A stretch of 35,283 nucleotides of DNA from Acetobacteraceae bacterium (GTDB taxonomy: Bacteria; Pseudomonadota; Alphaproteobacteria; Acetobacterales; Acetobacteraceae): assembly GCA_030037175.1 (NCBI GenBank), contig JASHRV010000089.1, forward strand, positions 1-35,283, given 5' to 3'. Positions 1-6,979 of this stretch are shown piece by piece; positions within the stretch are counted from its first letter, which is position 1, and each line of letters begins with the position of its first letter. Made by a program: the position numbers and the translations under genes. Under the pieces are notes generated by a model. It did no database searches. It was not told the DNA's origin and was given only the letters and a program-made list of their open reading frames with translations.

Positions 1-297
1 GAGACCCCGGCGCGGGGGCTCGACCTGCCGCTCGACATCCAGGGCACGGCCTTTCAATGCCGCGTATGGGCGGCTCTGCGCGCGATCCCGGCCGGCGCGA
101 CCGCCAGCTATGCCGAGATCGCCCGCCGCATCGGCCGGCCGACGGCGGTGCGGGCGGTCGCCGCGGCCTGTGCCTCAAACAGGATCGCCGTTGCCATTCC
201 ATGCCATCGGGTCGTGCGCTCGGATGGGGCAGTGGCAGGATACCAGTGGGGCGAGGAGCGCAAGCGCGCCCTCCTCGCTCGCGAGGCCAGCGCATGA
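1..297 (+). CDS. ada: Ada/Ogt-type methylated-DNA-cysteine S-methyltransferase, C-terminal part (5' end outside window)
   Basis: Open from the first base; about 98 codons are visible, ending at TGA 295-297. The visible part is the DNA-binding and methyl-acceptor domain of the Ada/Ogt family. It contains FQCRVWAALRAIPAGATASY (helix-turn-helix) and the active-site motif IPCHRVV, whose cysteine irreversibly accepts the methyl group from O6-methylguanine. The ending GYQWGEERKRALL is typical of Ada rather than stand-alone Ogt, but the N-terminal AdaA/AraC part is not in view, so full-length Ada is an inference supported by alkB downstream. The stop overlaps the start of the next gene (ATGA), indicating translational coupling in an alkylation-response operon. 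Confidence 0.88.
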   Translation, partial: ETPARGLDLPLDIQGTAFQCRVWAALRAIPAGATASYAEIARRIGRPTAVRAVAAACASNRIAVAIPCHRVVRSDGAVAGYQWGEERKRALLAREASA

Positions 298-1016
298 GCG
301 TCGCTCTGGCTCGCCCGGTCGAGCGCATCCATGCGCTCGATTGGGAAAGAGTGGCCGCCGATCTTGACCGAGAGGGGTTTGCCGTTCTGCCCGGCCTTCT
401 CGGTCCTGCGGAATGCCGGGCGCTCTCGGCGCTCTATAGTAAAGAGGTACCCTTCCGCAGCCGGGTCGTCATGGCGCGGCACAATTTTGGGCAGGGTGAA
501 TACAAATATTTCGCCTACCCGCTTCCGGAACCCGTGGCCTCATTGCGCGAAACGCTCTATCCGCCGCTCGCCGCAATCGCCAACCGTTGGAATGAATATC
601 TTTCTGTTTCTGATATCTATCCAGAAAGTCTAAATCCATTTCTTAAATTATGCCGCGATGCCGGCCAGGCGCGCCCGACGCCGCTGCTACTGGAATACGG
701 TGCCGGCGACTACAATTGCCTGCACCAGGATCTTTATGGCGCCCATGTCTTCCCGTTGCAGGCAGCTTTCCTGCTTTCGGTCCCGGGGCAGGACTTCACA
801 GGCGGCGAGTTTGTTCTCGTTGAGAACCGGCCCCGCATGCAATCCCGCGCCACGGTGGTGCCGCTCGGCCAGGGAGACGGCGTCGTCTTCGCCGTTCACC
901 ACCGCCCGGTGCGCGGCGTGCGCGGCTTCCATCGCGTGGCGATGCGCCACGGCGTGAGCATGATCCGCTCCGGCCGGCGGCACGTGCTCGGCGTGATCTT
1001 CCACGACGCGCGTTAG
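294..1016 (+). CDS. 2OG-Fe(II) oxygenase family protein between ada and alkB
   Basis: 240 aa. The ATG at 294 overlaps the ada stop; an in-frame open stretch continues upstream but lies inside ada, so 294 is the sensible start. The C-terminal half is a double-stranded beta-helix dioxygenase fold. HQD near residue 142 gives the first two iron ligands of the HxD...H triad; FHRVAMRHGVS near 210-220 supplies the distal His, and the Arg in RSGRRHVLGV may bind 2-oxoglutarate. The family resembles the uncharacterised 2OG-Fe oxygenases often linked to ada/alkB. Its substrate is unknown; repair or modification of alkylated nucleic acid or protein is inferred from context only. An AT-rich patch at about 590-655 stands out from the GC-rich surroundings. 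Confidence 0.82.
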   Translation: MSVALARPVERIHALDWERVAADLDREGFAVLPGLLGPAECRALSALYSKEVPFRSRVVMARHNFGQGEYKYFAYPLPEPVASLRETLYPPLAAIANRWNEYLSVSDIYPESLNPFLKLCRDAGQARPTPLLLEYGAGDYNCLHQDLYGAHVFPLQAAFLLSVPGQDFTGGEFVLVENRPRMQSRATVVPLGQGDGVVFAVHHRPVRGVRGFHRVAMRHGVSMIRSGRRHVLGVIFHDAR

Positions 1017-1019
1017 GAA

Positions 1020-1661
1020 ATGAGCCCCGACCTTCTCTCCGGCCTCGCGCGCGCTCCCAGTGCGATCGCCCCCGACGCCACGCTTCTGCCCGGCTTTGCC
1101 GCGCCCGGAACCGAACTTCTCGAGCAACTCGGGAGCATCCTCGCCGTCGCGCCCTTCCGCCACATGCTTACGCCCGGCGGACATCGGATGTCGGTCGCGA
1201 TGACAAGCGCGGGTGCCCTGGGATGGGTCACCGACCGGCGCGGCTACCGCTACGATCCCTGCGACCCCGAAACCGGGCGCCCTTGGCCTGCCCTGCCCGC
1301 CTCTTTCGCCGGCCTCGCCCAACATGCCGCCGAAGCGGCGGGCTTTCCGGGATTCACGCCCGATTCCTGCCTGATCAATCGCTACGCTCCGGGAGCGCAG
1401 CTCGCCCTGCACCAGGATCGGAACGAGCGCGACTTCGATCAGCCGATCGTCTCGGTCTCGCTCGGGCTGACCGCGACCTTCCTTTTCGGCGGGCTCACGC
1501 GCGCCGCACGCCCGAGCCGCATTCGCCTGGAACATGGCGATATCGTCGTCTGGGGCGGCGCCGCGCGCCTCGCCTTCCATGGCATCGCCCCGCTGCCGGC
1601 CGGTTTCCACCCCCTCACCGGCTCCTGCCGCATCAATCTCACCTTTCGCCGCGCCGGCTGA
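1020..1661 (+). CDS. alkB: Alpha-ketoglutarate-dependent DNA dealkylase AlkB
   Basis: 213 aa, the normal length for bacterial AlkB. It oxidatively removes methyl groups from 1-methyladenine and 3-methylcytosine using Fe(II), O2 and 2-oxoglutarate. Visible motifs: LINRYAPGAQLALHQDRNE with the HxD iron ligands near residue 127, IVSVSLGLTATFLFGG in the beta-helix core, GDIVVWGGAARLAFHGI with the distal His, and the 2OG-binding signature CRINLTFRR near the C-terminus. It starts three bases after the preceding stop, the third gene of an ada-oxygenase-alkB unit. An adaptive response to methylating agents through Ada is expected from family knowledge; the operon promoter is outside the window. Confidence 0.95.
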   Translation: MSPDLLSGLARAPSAIAPDATLLPGFAAPGTELLEQLGSILAVAPFRHMLTPGGHRMSVAMTSAGALGWVTDRRGYRYDPCDPETGRPWPALPASFAGLAQHAAEAAGFPGFTPDSCLINRYAPGAQLALHQDRNERDFDQPIVSVSLGLTATFLFGGLTRAARPSRIRLEHGDIVVWGGAARLAFHGIAPLPAGFHPLTGSCRINLTFRRAG

Positions 1662-1667
1662 GCCCCC

Positions 1668-1746
1668 GATCCGTTCGGAGTCCCCAACTGGCGCCGGGTC
1701 CGGAAAACGGGAAAAAGTCTTTTTCTTCAGAGAAAGCAGGCTTCTC
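1668..1746 (-). repeat. Dispersed A/T-rich palindromic repeat, copy 1 (minus orientation)
   Basis: Read on the minus strand this matches the copies at 15576-15681 and 34024-34130: an AG-rich lead, CTGAAGAAAAAGAC, TTTTTCCCGTTTTCC, GGACCCGGC and GGACTCCGAACG. The palindrome is degenerate here (TCTCTGAAGA remains). It lies between the alkB stop and the 3' end of the convergent sulfotransferase gene. Confidence 0.75.
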
Positions 1747-1748
1747 CC

Positions 1749-3098
1749 TCAGGCCGGCCGGCTCAGTCCGGCGGGGCGTGAGCGGAGGGAGCTGCCGCGC
1801 GGCGGGGTGGTTCGAGGAGCCTCGGCGGGTTCGGGTGCGACGTCGAAGTGCATCAGGTAGGGCCGGAATTTTTCGCGTTCCCTGTCCGCGTCCAATCCAT
1901 GATCCTCGGTGCGATAGCGATGCACGCCGTAGCCGCCGTTGGGCTCGGCGGCCGCGAAGCGGGCAACCGCGGCCGCGAGGCCGTCCGGCTCGGGGATGTT
2001 GAAGTGGCGGTACAGAGCGGTGACCGTGGCTGCCGGGTCGGCGATCAGGTCGAGGTATCGCACATGGCATATTCCGCCCGCCGAACGTGGGTCCTCGGTG
2101 GCTGCGATCATGCGTTGCGCGCCTTCGTGCCAGCGGGCGCTCTCGCCGCGTCCGATCTCCATCGGATCGAGATGCCGGGTGAAGGGCCGGCGCACGACCT
2201 CCGTGAGCCTGGCGACGGAGAGCAGGACCCGTGCCGGGTCGCGATGAACGAAAACGAGGCCGGCGTCAGGATAGACCGCGCGCAGCGCGTCGAGCGCAAA
2301 CACATGGTCGGGGCATTTGAGCACCCAGCGTGTCGCGCCGTGCTGATGCTGAAGGTGCTGGAGGAACCGCCGGTGCATCCGGTAGGCGGGCAGATGGCCC
2401 TCCGTGCCCGGCCGGCGTGATTCGAGCCAGGTCCGGTAGGAGGGAATGCGGTAGGTCGTATCGAAGCGGAGGCTGCGGAAGGAATGAGCCGTGATCTCGC
2501 TGCATTCCTGCGGCGAGGTGGCCGAGATGCGGTGCAGGCCGTGGAATTCCGGTGCCAGACGGCCGAACATCCGCAATTGGCGGGCCACGCGCGCGACGCG
2601 CCGGTCCGGACCATCTCTGTCCTCGCGCGGGGGGTAGGGAAAGATCGTCTCCCACACGCGCGGGGCGCGGTTCGCCGGATCGCACAGCATGAGCTCGTGA
2701 AGAAAGGTGGTGCCGCTGCGTGGAAAGCCGGTGATGAAGATCGGCCGCGTGATGGGCTCGCCGGCGATCGCGGGTGTTTTTTGTTCCGCTTTCGCAAGAT
2801 CGAGAAGGTTGGCGAGGAAGCGCAGCGAATCCCATTTCAGTGCAAACCGGCCGACGAGGCTGAGCGATGCCTCGGCGCGGCACGCTTCGAGCAGCCGCTC
2901 CAGCGGCTCGGCAATCGGGATATCGCCGAGATCCTCATGGCGGGCGCGGCGGCGCGCGATCTCGATCAGCCGCTCGGCAGAGAGCGGGCGGCCGAGGAGG
3001 CCGGACCAATGGCCGAGGGAATCCACGGCCCGCAGCGCCGGTCGGAGGATCGTCACGAGCCGGAGCGGCCTTCTCGTTGCCCGCCGGCAGCAGGCCAT
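1749..3098 (-). CDS. Sulfotransferase family protein (PAPS-dependent type)
   Basis: 449 aa. I chose ATG at 3098 because AAAGG lies just upstream on the minus strand; a longer open frame reaches 3167 without a good ribosome site. The 5'-phosphosulfate-binding loop is visible as ITGFPRSGTTFLHELM. FVHRDPARVLLSVARL resembles the 3'-phosphate-binding strand and helix of the Sulfotransfer_3 family, and WVLKCPDHVFALDAL precedes it. The protein is probably cytosolic and transfers sulfate from PAPS to an unknown acceptor, perhaps a lipid or glycan. It lies about 160 bp downstream of an ABC exporter gene on the same strand, with hairpins in the gap, so co-transcription is uncertain. A substrate shared with the exporter is only a guess. 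Confidence 0.82.
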   Translation of the reverse strand: MACCRRATRRPLRLVTILRPALRAVDSLGHWSGLLGRPLSAERLIEIARRRARHEDLGDIPIAEPLERLLEACRAEASLSLVGRFALKWDSLRFLANLLDLAKAEQKTPAIAGEPITRPIFITGFPRSGTTFLHELMLCDPANRAPRVWETIFPYPPREDRDGPDRRVARVARQLRMFGRLAPEFHGLHRISATSPQECSEITAHSFRSLRFDTTYRIPSYRTWLESRRPGTEGHLPAYRMHRRFLQHLQHQHGATRWVLKCPDHVFALDALRAVYPDAGLVFVHRDPARVLLSVARLTEVVRRPFTRHLDPMEIGRGESARWHEGAQRMIAATEDPRSAGGICHVRYLDLIADPAATVTALYRHFNIPEPDGLAAAVARFAAAEPNGGYGVHRYRTEDHGLDADREREKFRPYLMHFDVAPEPAEAPRTTPPRGSSLRSRPAGLSRPA

Positions 3099-3196
3099 GA
3101 ACCTTTGATGCGCATTTTGCCCGCCCTCTCCGGCCCCGGCGCCTTGCAGGCGCCGGGCGCTGCCCACTTAACAGCATACCGGGCGGAACGATAGCG

Positions 3197-3239
3197 GGAC
3201 CAAAGGTCCGAGGGCCGGGCGGATGGTTCGCCGCCCGGC
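3197..3239 (-). terminator. Two adjacent hairpins after the ABC exporter gene
   Basis: GCCGGGCGG (3214-3222) pairs perfectly with CCGCCCGGC (3231-3239) around an 8-nt loop. GGACC (3197-3201) pairs with GGTCC (3205-3209). They sit just past the exporter stop at 3260 and before the sulfotransferase start. No strong T-tract follows, so partial or factor-dependent termination is as likely as a true intrinsic terminator. Confidence 0.45.
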
Positions 3240-3259
3240 GGATGGTCTGCTCGGAGCCT

Positions 3260-5077
3260 TCAGGCAGCCTCGGAGGACACGACGCGCAGCGCCTGGCGGC
3301 GCAGAAGATGCTGATAGGGCCCCGGCACCGCCTCCAGCAGGGACGGCGGGCCGTCCTGCACGAGCCGCCCGTCCTCGACGACGACGATCCGGTCGAAGTC
3401 CCGAAGGGTCGAGAGGCGGTGCGCAACCGCAACGACGGTGCGCCCATGCATGAGCCTGTTGAGCGCCTCCTGCACCGCCTGCTCGGATTCGCTGTCGAGC
3501 GAGGAGGTGGCCTCGTCGAGCAGCAGGATCGGCGTATCGCGAAGGAAGGCGCGGGCGATCGCCAGCCTCTGGCGCTGGCCACCGGAGAGCCGCACACCCC
3601 GCTCGCCGACCATGGTCGCGAGGCCTTGCGGAAGCTCGTCGAGGAAGTCGCCGCATCCGGCTGCCTCGGCGGCGGCGCGCACCTCGGCATCGGTCGCATC
3701 GGGCTTGCTGTAGCGGATGTTCTCAAGCACCGAGCGGTGGAAGAGCATCACTTCCTGCGGCACCACCGCCACTTTCGACGCGATGCTTTCGCGGCTGAGG
3801 TCCGAGATGGCATGGCCGTCGATCAGCACAGCCCCGGCGTCGGGGTCCCAGAGGCGCTGGATCAAGGCGAGAATGGTGGATTTGCCGGCCCCGGAGCGGC
3901 CCACGAGCCCGACCCGCTCGCCCGGCGCGATTTCGAGGGTCACATTGCGCAGGACCGCGCCCTTGCCGCTCGGGTAGGCGAACTCGACGTTGCGGAGCGA
4001 GATCCGCCCGCCCTTGCGGGCGGAGGTGAGCTCGGCCTGAGGTTCGATAGAGGATTCCTCGGCCCTGTAGCTCTGCAGCTCCCTGCCCGGCTCCTCGGGC
4101 CGCTCCCGCATCTCATGCGGCTCCAGCAACGCTGAAATCGCCTCGCTGAAGCGGGCCAGGTACTGCACGAGATCAACCGCCGCGACGGCGAGGTCGCGCG
4201 TGCCGTGCAGGATGGTGAAGCCGAGCGTCACGACCAGCACCACATCGCCCGGCGTCATCAGATGAGCGCGCCAAAGCAGCGCTGCCCAGACGAGCATCGC
4301 GGCGGTGAGCACGGCCGTCGTCACGGCATGCAGGAGACGGAGCGTTTCGAGAAAGGCGAGGCTGCGGCGCCGTGCCTCGACCTCGCCGCCGACCTTGGCG
4401 GAAAAGCGCTCATATTCGCGCCGCTGGGCACCGAAGGCGCGGACGAGGAGCATGTTGTTGACGACGTCCACCATCTCGCCGTTCACCGCCGAGGCCTCGC
4501 TCGCATAGGCTTGATGGACGTCGCGGCCCCTGGCGGCGAGACGCATCAGCACCGCCGCAAGCAAGATCGCGATCGCCGCCAGCGCCAGCGCCATCGGCCA
4601 ATAGACGAAGCTCAGCGTGATGATTGCGCCGCAAACCGCGAGGCAGGGTGGCAGCGCCCGCCAGACGAGCGTCGTCTCGACGATGTAGAACGCATCCGCC
4701 GCGGCGCTGATCCGCCCGGCAAGCGCGCCCGGCAGGCGGGAAATGAAATAGGCCGGGGAATGACCGACGAGATGACGAAAGAGATCGCGGCGGACATCGC
4801 CGGTGACGGCAACGAAAACCCGGCTCGCGCGATAGCCGGCGACACGCCAGAGCAGATTGTCGGAGGCGATCAGCGCGGCCAGCACCGCAATGGCCGACCA
4901 GACCCGGGCCGGGTTGCCGGCCGCGAGCACATCGACGAGGCCCGCAACCGCGTATTGCGAGCCCACCGCACAGGCGACCGCTCCGAGCACGCCGCCGAGC
5001 ACAATCGCGTGACCGACGGGATAGCGGAGCACATAGTCCAGCATGAAACGAAGGGGACGGGTTCGTCGGTCGTGCAT
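3260..5077 (-). CDS. ABC exporter, fused permease and ATPase half-transporter
   Basis: 605 aa, the usual size for an MsbA/lipid- or drug-type half-transporter that works as a dimer in the inner membrane. The N-terminal ~320 residues carry hydrophobic segments (for example VLGGVLGAVACAVG and MALALAAIAILLAAVLM) with the coupling region LVRAFGAQRREYERF. The nucleotide-binding domain follows: Walker A GRSGAGKST, Q-loop VVPQEVMLF, ABC signature LSGGQRQRLAIARA, Walker B ILLLDEATSSLD, and switch His in VAHRLST. All catalytic motifs are intact, so it should be an active exporter. The substrate is not evident. It is divergent from the glycosyltransferase at 5301 and upstream of a sulfotransferase, so envelope lipid or glycolipid export is possible but unproven. 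Confidence 0.9.
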   Translation of the reverse strand: MHDRRTRPLRFMLDYVLRYPVGHAIVLGGVLGAVACAVGSQYAVAGLVDVLAAGNPARVWSAIAVLAALIASDNLLWRVAGYRASRVFVAVTGDVRRDLFRHLVGHSPAYFISRLPGALAGRISAAADAFYIVETTLVWRALPPCLAVCGAIITLSFVYWPMALALAAIAILLAAVLMRLAARGRDVHQAYASEASAVNGEMVDVVNNMLLVRAFGAQRREYERFSAKVGGEVEARRRSLAFLETLRLLHAVTTAVLTAAMLVWAALLWRAHLMTPGDVVLVVTLGFTILHGTRDLAVAAVDLVQYLARFSEAISALLEPHEMRERPEEPGRELQSYRAEESSIEPQAELTSARKGGRISLRNVEFAYPSGKGAVLRNVTLEIAPGERVGLVGRSGAGKSTILALIQRLWDPDAGAVLIDGHAISDLSRESIASKVAVVPQEVMLFHRSVLENIRYSKPDATDAEVRAAAEAAGCGDFLDELPQGLATMVGERGVRLSGGQRQRLAIARAFLRDTPILLLDEATSSLDSESEQAVQEALNRLMHGRTVVAVAHRLSTLRDFDRIVVVEDGRLVQDGPPSLLEAVPGPYQHLLRRQALRVVSSEAA

Positions 5078-5300
5078 CAGAGGCTCCGAGGCGGGTGCGA
5101 TGGCACCCTAGAGTTGCTTTCTGCCGGCGCGATTCGGCATCGGAACGATCATTCGCCCCCGCAGATCGCGTCAGCGGCCACAGAAGACCGCAACTGTTTG
5201 GCAAATCTACGGCAATCCTCGTCCTCCTCTTGCCGCGATCGCCTCGCCCAATGTCTCTGGCGGTCCATGTTCCCGCCATAGCCCAGAGGAGGGCCGCCCC

Positions 5301-6368
5301 ATGCGTATCGCCCAGATCGCTCCGCTCACCGAGGCCGTTCCGCCCAAGCTTTATGGCGGCACGGAGAGGGTCGTCGCCTATCTCACCGAGGAGCTGGTGG
5401 GGATGGGACACGATGTGACCCTCTTCGCCAGCGGCGATTCCTGTACCAGCGCCAAGCTGCGTGCGCTATGGCCGCGGGCGTTGCGCTTCGATCCGGCGGT
5501 GATCGATCAGGTGACACCGCACATGATGATGATGGAGGACGTCTGCCGCGTGGCCGACAATTTCGACATTCTCCATTTTCATCTCGACCACTGGCCGTTC
5601 TCGCTCTTCACCCGCCAGCCGACCCCGTTCCTGACGACGTTGCACGGCCGGCTCGACCTCGCCGAGCTGCCGCCGATCTATGCGCGTTTCCCCGGCGTGT
5701 CCGTGGTGTCGATCTCGGATGCGCAGCGCGCGCCGCTTCCGCAGGCGAACTTCGCGGCAACCATCCAGCACGGGCTGCCCGCGAATCTCCTGCGCCCGCT
5801 CCCGATCCAGCCCGGCTACCTCGCCTTCCTCGGCCGGATCTGCCCCGAGAAGGGCGTCGATCGGGCGATCGAGATTGCACGCCGGAGCGGCATCACGCTT
5901 CGGATCGCGGCCAAGGTCGATCGCGTCGATCAGCGCTATTTCGAGGAAAAAATCCGACCGCTGCTCGACCAGCCCGGCATCGAGTTCATCGGCGAGATCA
6001 GCGATCATGAGAAATCGGCGTTCCTGAGCGGTGCTCTCGCCCTGCTCATGCCGATCGATTGGCCGGAACCGTTCGGGCTCGTGATGATCGAGGCCATGGC
6101 CTGCGGCACGCCCGTGATCGCGTTCGACCGCGGATCGGTTCGCGAAATCCTCGAGGATGGACTGACGGGCTTCATCGTCCCCGACGTCGCGGGCGCGGTC
6201 GCCGCGGCCGGGCGGCTCGACGCGCTTGAGCGGGGACGGATCCGCGCCGAGTTCGAACGCCGCTTCACCGCCCGGCGCATGGCCGAGGACTATCTCGCTC
6301 TCTACGAGCGCCTGGCCACGGCGGAAGAGTGCGGGCTGCGCCGGCGCGGGGTGCGTCTCGCCGTCTGA
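5301..6368 (+). CDS. GT4-family glycosyltransferase (GT-B fold)
   Basis: 355 aa with a clear ribosome site (AGAGGAGG about 10 nt before the ATG). The N-terminus MRIAQIAPLTEAVPPKLYGG is the glycine-rich loop of GT-B enzymes, followed by DILHFHLD. The C-terminal donor-binding domain has FLGRICPEKGVDRAIEIAR and the GT4 signature PEPFGLVMIEAMACGTPVIA, whose two Glu residues form the EX7E motif. It transfers a sugar from a nucleotide donor to an unknown acceptor. This subgroup with a MxxMMEDVCRVADNFDILHFH-like segment is common in alphaproteobacteria as a stand-alone gene. It is probably cytosolic or peripheral at the inner membrane, and is divergent from the ABC exporter. Confidence 0.9.
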   Translation: MRIAQIAPLTEAVPPKLYGGTERVVAYLTEELVGMGHDVTLFASGDSCTSAKLRALWPRALRFDPAVIDQVTPHMMMMEDVCRVADNFDILHFHLDHWPFSLFTRQPTPFLTTLHGRLDLAELPPIYARFPGVSVVSISDAQRAPLPQANFAATIQHGLPANLLRPLPIQPGYLAFLGRICPEKGVDRAIEIARRSGITLRIAAKVDRVDQRYFEEKIRPLLDQPGIEFIGEISDHEKSAFLSGALALLMPIDWPEPFGLVMIEAMACGTPVIAFDRGSVREILEDGLTGFIVPDVAGAVAAAGRLDALERGRIRAEFERRFTARRMAEDYLALYERLATAEECGLRRRGVRLAV

Positions 6369-6454
6369 TCCACGTCTGCACCGCCCGCGCGGGACAGCAG
6401 CCGCGATCTGTGGCAGGATCGCGGCGATTCTTCAGGGAGCCCGGGCGGGCGGGC

Positions 6455-6979
6455 ATGCACCAGCTTCTCCTTCTGCGGCACGCGAAGTCGTCATGGGACG
6501 ATCCCGCGGTCGCCGACCGTGACCGGCCGCTCAACCGCCGCGGAGAACGCGCGGCAGCGGCCATCGGCCGGGCGATGGCAGAGCTCGGTCTGATCCCGGG
6601 CCTGATCCTCGCTTCGCCGGCCAAGCGGACAATGCAGACTCTCGCCGCGCTCGCACCCTTTCCCGCCAAGGTGCGGATCGAGACGCCGGAGCCGCTCTAT
6701 CTCGCCGACGCATCCCGGTTGCTTGCGATACTGAAGGAGCTCGCGGAAAGCGAAGCGGGCGTGCTGGTGATCGGACACAATCCGGGACTGCACGAGCTCG
6801 CCGTGACGCTCATCGGCAAGAGCCAGCGGACCTCCGATGCCGAGCGGCTCACGCAGCACTTTCCGACCGCGGCGCTGGCCGAATTCGCGATCGCCGGGCG
6901 CTGGCGGGCGCTCGGCCCGGGTGCCGGGCGCCTGGTGCGGTTCCTGCTGCCGCGCGATCTGCCGGAGATGGCAGCCTGA
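6455..6979 (+). CDS. sixA: SixA-like histidine phosphatase family protein
   Basis: 174 aa starting MHQLLLLRHAKSSW; RHAKS is the phospho-accepting RHG-type motif with the catalytic His. Further conserved points are RPLNRRGERAAAAIGRAM, LILASPAKRTMQTL (Arg pocket) and VLVIGHNPGLHELA with the second catalytic His. The ATG at 6455 places the RHAK motif at the N-terminus as in SixA and other short family members; an upstream extension has no family features. The family removes phosphate from phosphohistidine or small phosphoesters; the substrate here is unknown. Its TGA overlaps the likely CTG start of the CYTH-CHAD gene, and SixA and CHAD proteins are commonly neighbours, suggesting a shared polyphosphate or phosphate-related role. 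Confidence 0.87.
   Translation: MHQLLLLRHAKSSWDDPAVADRDRPLNRRGERAAAAIGRAMAELGLIPGLILASPAKRTMQTLAALAPFPAKVRIETPEPLYLADASRLLAILKELAESEAGVLVIGHNPGLHELAVTLIGKSQRTSDAERLTQHFPTAALAEFAIAGRWRALGPGAGRLVRFLLPRDLPEMAA

Noticed and set aside
57..293. N-terminal extension of the 2OG oxygenase frame
   Set aside because: It lies inside the Ada domain in another frame; the extension is Arg/Pro-rich junk and ATG 294 has normal stop-start overlap.
4205..5281. Long plus-strand open frame opposite the ABC exporter
   Set aside because: Low-complexity His/Arg/Asp-rich shadow of a real transporter gene; no recognisable features.
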